The notes: generated from the letters alone by a model not told the origin. DNA of 64,000 nt from Channa striata (GCA_033026295.1 CM065185.1:2418001-2482000); one strand, 5' to 3'. Positions 12,360 through 25,984 are shown, numbered from the stretch's first letter. Numbers and translations are program-made.

Positions 12360-15300
12360 AGGGCAGATGCTTTATTCATTTTTTTGCTTAAATTCTCCCA
12401 GATTCAGTGACTAACCTTATTTCTGAGATGATGATGGAACACAACATGTGGAGTGAGTTGTTACTGTGTCGTGCTGTTGCTTGTCAGAGCTGATGCAAAT
12501 AATCTGCACACACTGCAGCACCCTACTGAGTGTTGGGAGTAGTAAATGAATTATAAACTTTAAAGCTGCTATTTGGGTTGCAAATTATTTACTTTGATGC
12601 TGACTTGAGCATTAGTCTTGCGGTGGCCCTAGTTTAATACTGGTGCAGATGCAAGTTAGGGTTGTTGAGGGTGTTGTTACGGCACATGATGTCGTCAATT
12701 AAATGCCAAAGTCAGAATGCCCCTGTACCAGGCCACACGTGAACAACAAACCGTGCAGTGTGTTCAGCAAGATTTCATGCCATAACAACAGAACAGATCA
12801 GTTATATAACACTGCTTCATCGGGAATAACCACGGAACTACGCCTGGGAACACGCGGCCCGGCCACATCATTAACCACAGGCATTCCAATCTGTTGATTT
12901 AGTTTTGTTGAGTACACACATAGCTGAAACAATTAGACTTGTCAAAGCAGATACTGTACTGCAGTTTCCGTCAAAGCGAGGTTCACTTTCAGAATCACTC
13001 AAGTATAAAATGTCATTTGAGGGGGATTAGCATGTAGACAACACCAAACCTTTGAAAAAGCCCTGTTTAAACAACACTTCCATCCAAACACTTACATACA
13101 AAACGTAGACATGATACATCAAAAACACACTTCAGAGCCAAGTTTGATAAATAAATATATGACTGTAATTCATATACAACATACAATATATCCAACCCAG
13201 CCTTTTCCCTGTGGAGTACCAAAGCCGGTGCTGTCCCAAAATAAAAAACGGAATATTTTCTACCCGTATTTTCGGTACACTTAAATTAACGCCGGCTTGG
13301 ACTGGTATGTGCAGCTTGCAGGGTAAACTAACAGCAATGCAAATGACTTTGCAACCCTCATGTGGTGTTTGAAAGCGGTGAGTGCTCAGCAACAGTCTTA
13401 ATCAAAGCTCAGCTTGTATTAAGCAGCACAGGTTGTGACCAGCTGATCTCTTCCTTTTGGGGCTGAGCCTACTGCTGAGACTACAGACTCGTAGTGTATA
13501 TTCAACAGGCCGATGCTGATACCAGCTCCCGTACAGACTTGTTAAGCTTAACACTTCCCGTTCACCTTTTTTACTTGGAAAGCTCTTCAAAGCATGTAAA
13601 ACCCCACTAGCTTGTTTTTGAGATTTGCAAAAGGGAGATAACAGCCACTTTTCTTTTCGGCACTTAAGCCTCTTACAGTACTCCCAAGCCGCTTTTTTTG
13701 TCTGAAAGTAAATAATAAAACGATAAAAGCTAGTAAAACATTAAACATCTAAAGCAGGAGAGAAGAGCTTAAAAACTCCACGAAGAAAACCAGAACTTTA
13801 ACAAACAAATGCATAAAGAGGAATATTTTGAAAGTAGTGAGTCGACTCCTGTAGACGTCACCATCCAGTCTGCAGCGGACAGGCCAGACAGAGGAGGAGG
13901 CTGAGGAGGCAAGATAGTGGCTTCTCTCTAACCGAAATGCAGGAGGCCAGAGGCTGATAAGAGCCGTGTAGAAGTGACCAGCCCTCTGCAGGCAATACAT
14001 GGCTGGCGTGATAAAGCAGATCAACACACAGGATTCTTAGAAAACATGACAGAGCATCATGGTCAGCATGTGAGCAGAAACCTTTCACCTAAAGGGTGCA
14101 TGGAGTTTTTTTGCAGTTATCTACAGCTTCACTAGTGACACAAAAAAAAGAGTAAATGTGAACATTTAAACACAAGATGTAAATAAATGTTATTAATTTA
14201 TCTGGACAGATCTGCCATCATTTCATGTGTTGACCAAGACATGTCTACCATCATTTCAGTTTTTTAATCTCGTATAATGTATTTTTTGCAACTGAGGAAT
14301 TAAATTCCTCATGATTGAAAACGAATTCAGGGACAGACCTGGTATCAAAACTGCAGGGATGAACCAGGTAGAAAATCTGTCCAACAGCAAGCTCAAAAAG
14401 ACTGGTTGAAAAATAGTAACTGTCACACTGAATGATTCTAACGGCTTCCAAAAGACAGACAGAAGTGCGTTCTGCAAAGTCCGTGGAGGATAGGCGGTTA
14501 TAAAACCCGAGACGTTCTCGCCGAAGACTGATGAGCCTGTTTGACATGTGAACTCGGGACAGAGCTGAATGCTCGATGCAAGGTCTCACACATAATACGG
14601 ATATTGTACTAGGGGCTCACAGGATAATGCCTGGATAATTGTTAGCATCTGGAGTCAGGAGTGTTTCAGTTAGTCGGGATTCCAGTTCACGGTTCTGTTA
14701 ATTTCCAGTCAAGGTTCTGAAAATCAATAGTACATACCTGCAGTTTGTGAAATGAGTAACTCGCGTGTTTGCCATCAGTACAATACTACCCCAGACAGCG
14801 TGCACGGATGGAAATATTGGGACTCCACAGGGATTTCCTAACCATGACAATGAATCTAAGTCAAACCATAATCTTTGTACTGAATCAACAGAACTGAACA
14901 GAACCAAACCCAGGCAGCGTTTTGTTTTTGCTGCAGTGGAAGGGGAAACAATAGAGGAAAAATCTAGTTTACTTATCATTTATCTTTGGCTAACGTAAGT
15001 CAGGTTAAAATGAGATTAGAGGATGTCTAAAAGCCATAATAACCCATAAACTAAAACAGCATTCACATAAGTTTAGAGCCTTGTGTAGGAAAGAAATGCT
15101 GCTATCACAAGGAAGGTGAAAATGTGTAAATACACATGTTCATGTGTGTTTCTGTCTGAGGATATGCAGCTATGTAATGGTGCAGTGAATATTACCTCTC
15201 GGTTTAAGTTTGTTTTTGCTGCTCTGCTCGTTGAAACAGACTATTAAAGCCTGGAGACAGACTTGGTCAAACAACTGTTATCTAAAGTGGACTCCATTAG

Positions 15301-16600
15301 CCCACTAGATGTGACAGGAGAGCAGGGCTGAGTATTTAACAAAGTCACTGAGCATATACAATGACAAATTAGGGGTGAAGAAACCTGTCAACCTGATTTT
15401 AAAATCTAAAAGATTAATGTCTGTCAGCTAAATCTTGCGCAAAATATTTAAAGGCTACCTCAGGGCTTCAGAGAGGTTTACACAGCAGAGATAAATTACG
15501 CTGTCAGCATTGTACCCTGTAAAAATTACATCATTTGCCATAAAAAATGACAGATTATGGCTGAATGCTAATTTCTGAAAAAGAAACATACCGATGGTGG
15601 AGCTGCAATGTTTTCTCTTGATGACAGTGCAGATAAAAGGCTTAGTTGTCTACATGCTTGAGAGATGGCAGGACATAACTAGACTGAAAATGTGTCCCTG
15701 AACACATCCAAGAACGTTGTCCTTTCAGATTCCTCTCAGCAGGAGTGTAGGTTTGGAGAAACCATTAAACACTTGACAGTCAAATAGAATCCGGTGTTCA
15801 GATTTGGATATACTTCATTTGATTTAGAAAAAGAAATTGGCTTAAAAAAAAAATTCAACCCATGACCCTCCATCAGCCCATGAATGTCTTCCAAGAGGAC
15901 GAATTTGAAGCAAATAACTGCCATTTTGTTATTTAGGGGTTTGTTCTTGATCTTGGGGGCAACATCATGAATTCTCTGCAGTAGTGGATCTACGAGAGTA
16001 TGTGTAAATCTATGCGTTGAAATGCACAGAGAATTACGCTTGTGTGTATGATTGTGCATTCGTCATAAATTAATAACATCTTGAATTTGCGTGTGAGCAT
16101 GTTAGCACGATTCCACGTGTATCTAGCTGGATTCTTGCTGGCGAGAATCCAACAATGGCTCCTGCTTTCTTTGAAGGAGGCCCTGCGGCTGTTCAGGCTG
16201 TTCATTTCAAAGGCCTCGAGGCTTTGTTGTACTGCACAAAACAATCTGCAATGAGAGCATGTAACAGACGCAAGAGAATAGATTATGAAATGGTCTGCCT
16301 CCCAAAAGAAAAAATGGAAATGAGATTTTAAACTGATGGGCAGTTTGCCACAATGTACAGTACAACGTGTTTTCATAAGGACAGGTGTAAGAGAACAGCT
16401 CAGAACTGTAGTTAAAGGTGGAAGAACTTGTTCCCAACTTGTTTACAATATGACATTATAGTCCCATAGAAATTTGTGTTAATTCTTTCAGGTATGAAGA
16501 AGATGTTTGCTTATGGGTGATCACAGTGTTCCACCGCAGTCCGGTGCTCTTCCACAGTGGTTTCTCTAAGTCGTAAACCCCTCCATTTGGACAAATGTCT
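12360..16600. other. Gene-free interval
   Basis: No supported exon. Slightly GC-richer patches occur at ~12690-12895 and ~13830-13990; the latter includes GACGTCACC, a CRE-like site. Neither has an open frame with a known domain. The longest frame (128 codons, minus strand, 15990-16376) is cysteine-rich and matches nothing I recognise. Confidence 0.4.
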
Positions 16601-16610
16601 CCTGATGTCC

Positions 16611-16790
16611 TGCACAGCTTTGCATCCTGCTGCCACTCCTATCCTTGTTGTTCAGCAGGAAGCACGTGTTCATACATTGGACGTTGTTCGCAGTAGAACA
16701 GAACGTGATGTGAGACACGGTGCCAGCTGGTAGACAGTTTGACCTGTATTAACACGATCTGGAGACACGCTGCTCTCAGGGCAGAATTTA
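16611..16790. repeat. Direct repeat of unknown type, copy A
   Basis: About 180 bp that recurs at 18656-18855. Shared blocks include TGCACAGCTTTGCA, GTTGTTCAGCAGGA, GCACGTGTTCATAC, AGAACAGAAC, CCAGCTGGT and ACACGATCTGGAGACA, in the same order and orientation. By eye the copies are roughly 80% identical. I do not recognise the family. Confidence 0.85.
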
Positions 16791-18655
16791 TTACCTTCAG
16801 CCGAAGAGCGATGCTTCTTGAATGCTTCTAAATTTACTTTGCTTAGCTAATAAAAATATGATTGCCACTGGCCTATTTCATTTTAACTCACTCGGGGCCG
16901 ACGACTCGCATCTTAAAGTGAATCCCATCTGTAAGCTCTGCTTGGTGTTGTAGTGGCCCTTTAGAATTCTGTTTCTCCTTCATTTTAATTAAATGAATAA
17001 AATGGAGGCAGGACATAGTTTACTCATGTTTACAGGTGGTTTTCAGTCAATACAGAGACATTTTATTTGGGCTCTGATGATAATTTTGTTACTCCAGCTA
17101 CTATCAGCTAAAATGTCCGAGTCACATTGGCGTGTCAATCCTAAGTATCTGAATAAACTGAAATTGTGCTTTAGATTTAAATCAAACATGCCACAATATG
17201 CATATTTTAGGGTTTCTGTTTTATTCTGCTGCTTTAATAAAATAGTTTTGGGTACTTTATGTTAGGTGCAACAGTTTATGGACTTATGTACGTCAGACTT
17301 TCAGCAACGATTTGTTGAATTTGTCCAGAAAAAGATTCTCAAGCCACTGGAAGGTTTTGGGAAACAGAACAGACTTGTGCTATTTCTTCTCCATACATTT
17401 AAATCCCATTTTGAAATGTTGCTGTTATCACTTGTGATTACAGCTGTTACCTTAAAATGAAAGCATAAACATAAGGCCTTAGTAAATTAAATTGATTTCC
17501 AGACCAAATCTGGAGCCAGTGTCACGAGTTAACAGCAATATTAAAGTCACGCTTTCTCTCTGTAAAATCATTTTTAATTACAGTTGACAGGCTGATTGAC
17601 AGGTTTGTGCAAAACTGAAAACAATAATTGTTTGGGGTTAACTGAAATGTTGTTCAAATCAGTATTAAAGAATCGGGTAACCACCAGCCATAAAGGTTTA
17701 AGTGTCTGTCCTTGTTTCATGGAAATTCCTGCTTTATATCAAAGTATGGACACATTTCAGTTTTGATGTTGGACTATTTTTACATTTCTCACTGCAGTTG
17801 CCAAACCCACACAAACACAAACTCTGGAGAGAAACAATCTGGAATATCTGCCAACATTTTGTATAAAATCACACAACGTGATCTTATCCCAGCTGACACC
17901 TACCAGTGTACAAAGCCTACCACTGGGTTGTTTGTGGCCATGTCTGAGCCTGTCCACACACCTGAGGGCACGGAGGAATGTCATTTTGCCAACACCAGCC
18001 TTCCTGGACGACAACACTGGTGTCAAAGAGCACAAACATGTCAGTGCACTTGGGACTGGTTTTAATTTATGAGTAAATGCATGTTCAAAAACAGGCACAG
18101 ATAATTGGACTTTGTTTAAAGTCTGCAAACTCTCAGCTAGAACTCAGAAATCCTTCTCTCCCCTGCTTCCCACAAAACTCACCCCTCCTCCACTAATGAA
18201 GAGTCCCAGGTCCCAGTCACTCATCCCTCTCTGCTCCCCTTTTGTCTCTGCTGGGGGGTTGAAGAGTGTAATTGGCCAAGCTTGCTCAGGTGAAAGCAGA
18301 CCTCTTGTCTGGGGACACAAAACCGTCTCTCTCTGTGTGTCTGCAGTGCCGCAAGGTCAAAAGGACATGCCGTGTTCGGACACACACACACACACATGCA
18401 TACAAGTAAAGCCCTCTTCACTCATCCTCCAGCCCCCAACAATCAGCGCTACTACCTGGGAAAGGTAATTATTTGCTCTCCTGTCTGTCTTCCTGCTTTC
18501 AGGGTTCTCAGCTGCCATATCTGTGAAGGAGCAGAGCCATGATTGATTGTATGATTACAAAAGCTTCATATGACAATTTCAGCTTTCCACGTCCTTCTGC
18601 ATTATAAGAACCTTGCATTTTGGAAAGACATTAAGTGAAAGTCTTCAGAGTGCCA
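16791..18655. other. Spacer between the two direct-repeat copies
   Basis: AT-rich sequence with a short CA run at 18380-18396. Open frames of 90-123 codons at 17.0-18.5 kb lack domains, consistent splice sites or codon bias. Confidence 0.4.
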
Positions 18656-18855
18656 TGCACAGCTTTGCACCCTGCAGCCACTCCCTATGCTGTGTCCACA
18701 AATACATGTTGTTCAGCAGGATGCACGTGTTCATACCTTGTAAGTTGTTTGTGGCAGAACAGAACATGATGTGAAACGTAGTACCAGCTGGTGGAGGACT
18801 TGTTTGATCTGTATTGACACGATCTGGAGACAGAGCTGCTCTGGGGGCAGAATTT
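18656..18855. repeat. Direct repeat of unknown type, copy B
   Basis: Second copy of the 16611-16790 sequence. It carries an extra ~18-20 bp (TGTCCACAAATACATG region) near its left third. The spacing between copies is about 1.9 kb, which suggests a local duplication or two insertions of the same element. Confidence 0.85.
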
Positions 18856-18869
18856 GTCCTTGTACATTT

Positions 18870-20150
18870 GAAATACCATTTTAAAAATCAAGGTTAGAGG
18901 CTGTTACTGTCATAGTGAACCTAAATGAAATGGGGTTAAAAACATAAAGTCAGCAGGTCTTGTTGTGCTTGACGTTCTAGTGTTGATGCAATATTGTGTG
19001 TTCCCTTTTTCCCACAAATAATAATATTATCTTAGCTCGGAATCAAAGCAGGAGCATCTTCTTGCAGACAAGGGTGGCAGGACTGGCAGGAAGCCGTCCT
19101 TCAATCATCTAAAAGTTCTTTATTTCAGCAGAAGATGGAGCTTGACACAAAGGTGGTTAGGGTTGGACAACAAGGTCAGTGGGTAAGGGTTAGAGGAAGC
19201 CAAGAATCATTTCACTTCTGGAGCACTTGTTAAACACTACCACAACTACCACCCAAGGTTCAAAGATGACTGCATTCAGGAGCTACTAGAAACTTCCAGA
19301 AGAAAAAAAATCAAACCTCCTGCAACTCTTAGAGATAAACAGCAAGGAATAATCGGCAGCCAGATTATGTTTTCTATTAACGTGATAAGGGTATGTTGCG
19401 AATACTGGAAATGGAAAGTCACAAATACATTTGCACTGCATCTATTAATCTTTTTTTTGGGGTCACCATATTTCTTCATGGTCAAATGTCTGATGTGCCA
19501 CTGCAACATAGACCTTTTTTAACTACATTTTTTATAAGAGCACTTGGTTAAGGTTAAGAAAAGTCTGTTGTACATACCTGACAGTCCTGTGCTTGCCTGC
19601 TTATCTCCTTCCAACTTGCTTTCGATTAGTAAATGTGGTGCTTAATACAATCAAAACTTCAGTTACTTCAGAACTTAATTCATTCACAGAATTTTATTCC
19701 CTGTAATTACACAATCATGTCTGCAGTGATAAATAGAGAAAATACTTAGAGTCAAGTAATGTATTATCAAAATTCTACAACAGTGAGTGGCAAATCCCTC
19801 CAGAGATCTTGGATAGTTCAGTGACATGACTTGTTTCTCATAGATTTATGGTGTGCATGGGTGGCCCCGTAAGAAACTGAACTCCTAACCCAAACGTGAG
19901 ACACCATATTGACACAGAATACACAGTACATTGTACACAATGCATCACTCCTTTGCCTCTTACTCACCCACAGTGTGCACCAACTTTCTTTTGCTTCTTT
20001 ATGGCCCGTGACAGAAGGCAAAGAAACAAGAAACGTCAGAAAGCACTACATCATTTGACATCTATCACAGCTATTTCGCTTCTTCTGAGCTGTCATGCTT
20101 GCAACTTTCTCATACTTGAAGAGATCAGATTAATCGCTTTCACTAAAATA
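18870..20150. other. Gene-free interval
   Basis: AT-rich. No domain-bearing frame, RNA gene or recognisable repeat seen. Confidence 0.4.
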
Positions 20151-20153
20151 AAC

Positions 20154-20220
20154 TGTGGCTCAGTGGGTAAGGCGGTCGTCCATGGACCACAGGGTCAGTG
20201 GATAAAAGCGTCTGCTAACA
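20154..20220 (+). mobile_element. tRNA-like SINE fragment
   Basis: TGGCTCAGTGGG at 20156-20167 matches the RNA polymerase III A-box consensus of tRNA genes exactly. It is followed by GGCGGTCGTC-CATGGACC, and then by GGATAAAAGCGTCTGCTAAC (20200-20219), the characteristic 3' end of a widespread teleost SINE. The B box is degraded and the 5' and 3' parts are fused with the middle missing. This is a truncated SINE, not a functional tRNA: there is no anticodon arm or aminoacyl stem. Confidence 0.7.
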
Positions 20221-20224
20221 GGGT

Positions 20225-23080
20225 TGGTGTTGAAAGGCTTCCCAGGCTTGGTTTCTGGATCTTGATGTCCTCACACATTGTGTGCTGAGGATGTGTGGTC
20301 CCACTGTGCCACTATGTTTCTCACAGTTTGGTCTGGTGAAACCGGTACACAAATGATAGAGCAGCCAGGCAGGCAGGTGCAACATGATGCCTATGCATTA
20401 CCTGTTAAATATCCAAAAATGTCAAGCATCATATGTTTTCCTTATGTCTATTACAAAAGCACGACAATGGGTGTGATATTGTCCTTTTGTCATGTGTCTA
20501 TCTAGAGTATCATCACTGGTTAGCACGGTAACAACTCAGCCACTGAAAGATGAGCTAAGTGGAGCAGCCAAGATGGGTGAGGAGCTATCGCTTATTGCCC
20601 AAGAGCAAAAGGATTGCTCCTAAACAGATTGTATGGACATTATCCTGCAACAGCAACCCTAAACCAACTCCGTTTGACCACACAATGTGTCTTCTCATTG
20701 CCTCTTTAATGCCATAACTATTGTCAGCCATTTTCCTTAAACGGAAACCCACTTGTAATGATGTAAGCTGACATTTTATGGCACAAAGTTGGATGACTAA
20801 TAGCAGTGTCAGGTGCCAGGCTTTAGGAAGCGAACACACCACAAGAACAACTGGGATTTCGTCTATTTTTGCTAAGTAATGATATATTTAGGATGTTTAT
20901 TTTGATCGTTTTTTTGGTTAAGGAAAACTGTTGAGGCCCCTCTGCAATGTACAGCTAACATCAGAAACACGCCAAGCTGAACTTGAGGTGAAAAAGATGG
21001 CATATGCACCAAAAAGTGGCACCTCAATACAGCTAAAACACTACAACGGCCAACTAGGACGAATCTGTGTGCAGCTGTGTTGGAGTAAATAACTCGCCAT
21101 AAATTGGCAGAAGTCTGTCTTTGTCATTTGAAAAGGGAAAGTGAAAGAACTGAGGATACAAAGTGTAAACAATGCAGTGTTCACTTACTATTTTTTCACC
21201 ACAGATGGTTTCAGTTACTTCATTCCAAATGCCGACATCATATTTGCTTGTATTGGGACATTTAGATGAGATGAAAATGAACACTGAGAGGAGCTGTGTG
21301 TGCCTTCTTGACTCACTAACAGCCTAACACTGACCTTAACATAATGCTGGGAATGTGGGAGCTGCAGGAGTTAGCATATGATCAATGAAAAATGACATCA
21401 GTGCTGAAATAGGTACATTTTTGGTGGCTTCTTCATGGAATAAAGATGGCCTAGCTTGCTGAAATGCAACAGGAAAACAAAATTAGGTCTCACAGGTTTT
21501 AATGGTGTAAGTGGACAACATTGCAACAGTACATAACCAACAAAGAGTTATACAAAATGCTTTTCACGACTCAGTAATACCCCCAAGAAATGATCATGTC
21601 TTCTTGCATCACTGGGCCTCTGCTGTCAGTGAAGCACTTGGGAAAGAGGCAGAATATTTAGAGACTCCATCTTCAAAAAAAAATCTTCAAACATGTGTTT
21701 GGTAGTCACAAGTGTTTTCACACAAAATAGACTTGATTTTAAAAGTTTTGCAAGCCATTGTTTAGTTTTAAGGAAATTTAAAAAACTGCTATTCATGTGT
21801 GACTCAATAGGGAAGTACGTTTTTTGAAAACTGGATCATCGAGAAATACGTGGTTACTGCTCTTGGGTAGCCCAGAAAAAAATGGTTTCACTTGCTTTGA
21901 CCTCTAAATGAAAAGTTAATGAGTTGCTTAATTGTTTTTTTACACATGTAAAAGCTGAGAAGCAAGTCATTTGCATGTGAGCCTGGCTGCCGGTCCTTCT
22001 GACATCTACCAACGTGTGTGAAACCTCAGTCATACACAGGGATTAAAGCTACAACCAAGTATTTCGACCAAAAATAACCGAAGGCACCGAGGTTTTCTTG
22101 CACTTTTTTCCCATTACCATTTGCACTCAGGCTGAGTTTCCTCATAGTGCATTTAGGTTGTGTTGTTTTACTTATTTCTTCAGATATGTGCAGCATTTAT
22201 AGAATATGCACATATATTATTTAGATGTTAATGCCTTTGTTTTCACACATCTTAACTATCATTGCTTTTATTCTTAAGTTTTATTATTTGCAGCCTTTAT
22301 TGATAATTTGTTCTTTGTCTGTACTATTGTAAGCACTCTTTCCAAAAGACGACTTTCGATGTTTTTCTAAATTCCCTGTTTCTTGCCATGTGTTGTAAAA
22401 ATACATTACCACAAATATGTGGTTGTGGTAAAAGATGTCCCAACAGGTGAAACAGGTAAGCTGGTAGCCACAACTGGACAGACCCTCAGGTGCTGCTACA
22501 GGCTAAAATGAAGAAGAAGCTGAAACCGAGACAGAAAGAAGTGAGACCGGTTTTGCCTAGTACATTTGAATAAAGTGCTAGATCAGGTAGAATAACAGCT
22601 GCTGGCCTTTAAGTATTCAGTTACTCAAAATCAGATCTGTGCTCTTCAGTCAGACACAGTGTCAGCTTTTTTCAAATACCAGGTTTCCTGTGCCAAAAGC
22701 TTAATTTCCAACATCTTTTTTTTGTACGAAGATTATTTTTGCCACACACTCAAAGTAGCAGGTTTAGCTTTAATACTTTTTATCAAGTTTCCATCCTTGT
22801 ATTTTATTGCAAACCATGAATTCTATGATATTTGAACCACATTATCTAATCTAGCTATATGTTCTTGATCTTGAGGTAACAGGAAAAAAAAAAAAAAGAT
22901 GTTTCAAAACAGTCATTATTCACTTCATAAATTAAACTTAAAAAAAATGTGCGTCTACAGCAAGAAACAAAAGCAATCCATACCATTTTAAAACATTTTT
23001 TTAGAAAACTCCTACTCTGTGTGGTGGGTCACCCTTGCCATCCCAGCTCCTAATTGCTTTTAATCCCAATCACACACACA
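20225..23080. other. Gene-free interval
   Basis: AT-rich, with several poly(A)/(T) runs, for example at ~22886-22899. Nothing coding or structural is supported. Confidence 0.4.
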
Positions 23081-23094
23081 CACAAACAAGATAT

Positions 23095-23245
23095 GTAAAT
23101 GAAGCAACGTGCTGCTATGAACAGATAAGAAGGTGTCACCCTGATCCTATTAGAATAACAGCTAGATGCTAATGGCTCATTAGTGCTGAATGCTGCCAAC
23201 CGTCCAGCCATCATGAGCCTCGGGAACAGGGTAAACCTTTTAGCA
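23095..23245. promoter_or_regulatory. Candidate conserved non-coding element
   Basis: A compositionally complex stretch upstream of the KLF gene. It carries an AGATAAG GATA-type site (~23122-23129) and a TAAT/ATTA pair within about 15 bp (GCTAATGGCTCATTAGTGC near 23170). It is flanked by low-complexity DNA and has no open frame. This pattern is typical of developmental enhancers in fish, but conservation cannot be judged from one sequence, so the call is tentative. Confidence 0.3.
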
Positions 23246-23249
23246 CTTC

Positions 23250-25700
23250 AGCAGGGCAGGGACATGTCAAGTGATAACGAGTGACTTAGCATATCACGTT
23301 AAAACAAGCACATGATATTTACTGCATTATACACATTTTCGATCTTTTGTCTGTAAGCATTTTTTAAGTGTGTTTACGAGTAGTTGTCATATTGTGTGTA
23401 CACTGAGTAAAGCTAATAAGAGGATTAATTCGGACATGTTGAGTCATCCCTCCATTCCAGTCTGGTCAGACATAATGTAAAGAGTCTCCAAGCATTGCAG
23501 TCAAAAAGAAATAATTAAGAAAAAGAAAGACTAAATGTATGCTTTTTTATTGCTTTTGCTTTCGTCTATTTCCTCCCCTCGACATCTTCTTCTGAAATCT
23601 TTCCCAAAGGTAACCGGTCTGTCTCCATGCTGTGGTTTTTTTCTCTCTAATCACTCTGTTGCTGTTTCATGCCATGCAAGACGGCGTATTTATCTAAGAT
23701 AACAGTTGGTTTTCCCCTCACTTTGTGGGTGATGGAGGATAATTGCTGCTTGTGCTTGTTGCATGTGCAACCAATCCGACTTTTGTACCTTGGAAGTGAA
23801 GATATTTTTGCAGGTCCACACTTTCTTCAAAGAGCTTTTTGAAGATTAAGACTTGGTTTTAATTGCGGAGGTTGAAATTAGCTTTGGATTACAGATGGGG
23901 CTGACTGATGGCTCTGTGAATGCATAAACACAACAGTGGAAACAATTGTGTGTATTGGGTTTGTTTGTCTGTGTCATATGATGGTGATTGCACAGCCCTT
24001 GTTTCTGAGCCTGCCAGCACACAATTCTATGGAGGAATCAAACAAGCATCAGCAGTCGAAGTTCCTACTTGATTGGCTCAGTCAGCGGGGGTCTTTTTCT
24101 TCAGCCCTACCCCCACACCTTTGTTTAATAAATTCAAATATCCCTTCATCAACATCACTTGTTATGTTAAATATATATATTTTTTAAGTTTCAGTCATTG
24201 ATTTGATTAGCCATTTACTCAAAAATCCATCCATTTTAAGAAAGCTATTAGCTACTTGTAGTTATTTCAGCATTCCATAATTACCTAATTTTTACATTAT
24301 GATTTTCATTTTTCTGTTAATTCAACTAACCCTTTTATTCATCACTTTTAGCTATCTACAGTAGCTTGTTTCCATTCCTCCCTTCCTTTCCAATACAAAA
24401 CTGTCCCCTTACTGTTTTAGTTGTCAATTAAGTTAGAATTTAGACCATAAAAAAGTTATAAAATGAAATCTAGAATGTTCGGGAGAAAAAGACTTTTAAC
24501 ACTTTGAAACACAAACAGTTGAGCAAGTTAAACTGTCTTTTTATCTTTGCTTGCAAAACATGCCTTGTCTCTGTCTGACTGTAATCTTAAGTAATTGTGC
24601 AAAGAAAACACTGCGGCTGGAAGATTTACCCCTTTAGAAAAGAGAGTTACAAAAGAAGAAACCCGAGCTCAGGGTGACTATCTCTGTGTCTGTGTGCTTG
24701 GTTAGTCGGTTTTTACATGACCTGAGTTTGTTAATGCCTTTGATGACAAGATAGAGTATGGTTACTCTGCAGGAGAGTTGATTTTAAGTTTTAATCTTTC
24801 CTAAAATGTATAGCAATGTGTGGAAGATAAAAATATCATCTATTACTGCACCACAGACCATCAGCATGTGTAACGTTAACACAAAAAGTCCTGAACAGAT
24901 ATTAGTTTTAGTCATAAAACTCTTGGAGTGATAGGCCATAAAGGCAACAGCTGCTCCTTGCCTGCATCCTTAGTTACTGGGGCTAAAGGTGACAGAGTGA
25001 AAGTAGAGGAAGCAAGTGTCCATTTTTTCCTCAGGAAAGAGTCCATTTCCACTTGGCTCGTATACAGAACAGGAATCTGTTCTGCGTAAGGGCCACAGGG
25101 TAAAAATAACGGCGTATAAAGGCAGAGAGCTGCAGGCCACTGGCTCTCACAACACCTGCAGGAGCACAGAGAGAACAGATGATTGCAGTCAGCTCATTTG
25201 CCTTCGCTGCACTTCGGTGGATTCACGGTGTAAATTCAACCAAATACACGACTAGGTGCTTATGTCGTGATGCTAAACCACGGTAATCATGACCCTATGA
25301 ACTCATTTATATAAAGTACAAAATCCATTCACAACAACTTTCTTTCTGATAAATCACTTGTTTGCTTTTGGCCTTTTAAACTTACAACCTGCCATTTAAG
25401 CAAACATTTGATGTTTTGTGTGATTCAGACAAAAAAATTCTTACAGTCAGAAAAAAGCAACTATTAACGTGTGGAGCACACTTAACGCTGGGGGAGGGGG
25501 TGAAACGCTCAGTGACTCCAAAAGCAACTCACAAAAACTCATCCTGTTCTCCTCCATCGACACCCATCCACTTGCGCATTACCATGACAGTGGCTGCAGA
25601 GGACATTACAGGGCTTTAAGAAACATGTGCTCCTTTGTTGACACCCAGATTAACAGGTTGTTTCGATGGGGCCTCGGGAACGAGCCGCCGCTTCACACGT
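23250..25700. other. Upstream intergenic region of the KLF gene
   Basis: No supported exon. Homopolymer and AT-rich runs dominate until about 25.0 kb, after which GC content and CpG frequency rise toward the KLF promoter. Confidence 0.4.
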
Positions 25701-25732
25701 TCCTGCTGCAGTTAAAGACGCGCGGATCAAGT

Positions 25733-25760
25733 TGAGTCACATAAAAGAGGCGTGAGTGTG
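25733..25760 (+). promoter_or_regulatory. Possible alternative promoter (AP-1 site plus TATA-like)
   Basis: TGAGTCA (25733-25739), a consensus AP-1 site, lies immediately before CATAAAAGAGGCG, which resembles a TATA box with a GC flank. It is ~800 bp upstream of the KLF start codon in a CpG-enriched patch. It could drive a longer 5' UTR, but there is no direct evidence that it is used. Confidence 0.3.
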
Positions 25761-25971
25761 AGTCTGAATAGACCGAGCGAAACTGCTGCAGACAATTACG
25801 GTAAAATGTCTCGGAGCTGCAGTTACTTTAAAACTAGTTATGCCCGCTCGATTCGCTCCCGTCAGTGTATTCATATTTTACATATATGTAGTTTAAACAT
25901 AAGGATCCTCTTCATCGTGGACTTGTGACACTTTTGCACGTTTTGACTGACAGTGTTTTTAGGGTTGGTGT

Positions 25972-25984
25972 CGCCCCCTGCACC
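25972..25984 (-). promoter_or_regulatory. CTCF-like core upstream of KLF gene
   Basis: CGCCCCCTGCACC is, in reverse complement, a good match to the 3' ten bases of the CTCF core (GCAGGGGGCG); the first three positions differ from consensus. It lies ~570 bp upstream of the start codon. Confidence 0.35.

Noticed and set aside
15990..16376. 128-codon minus-strand frame
   Set aside because: No motif, codon bias or splice signals; length is compatible with chance in a 64-kb window.
17712..18128. Overlapping 117- and 123-codon frames on opposite strands
   Set aside because: Mutually exclusive, no domain.
20156..20220. Possible tRNA gene
   Set aside because: An A-box is present but there is no anticodon stem-loop, aminoacyl stem or good B-box; it ends in a SINE signature.
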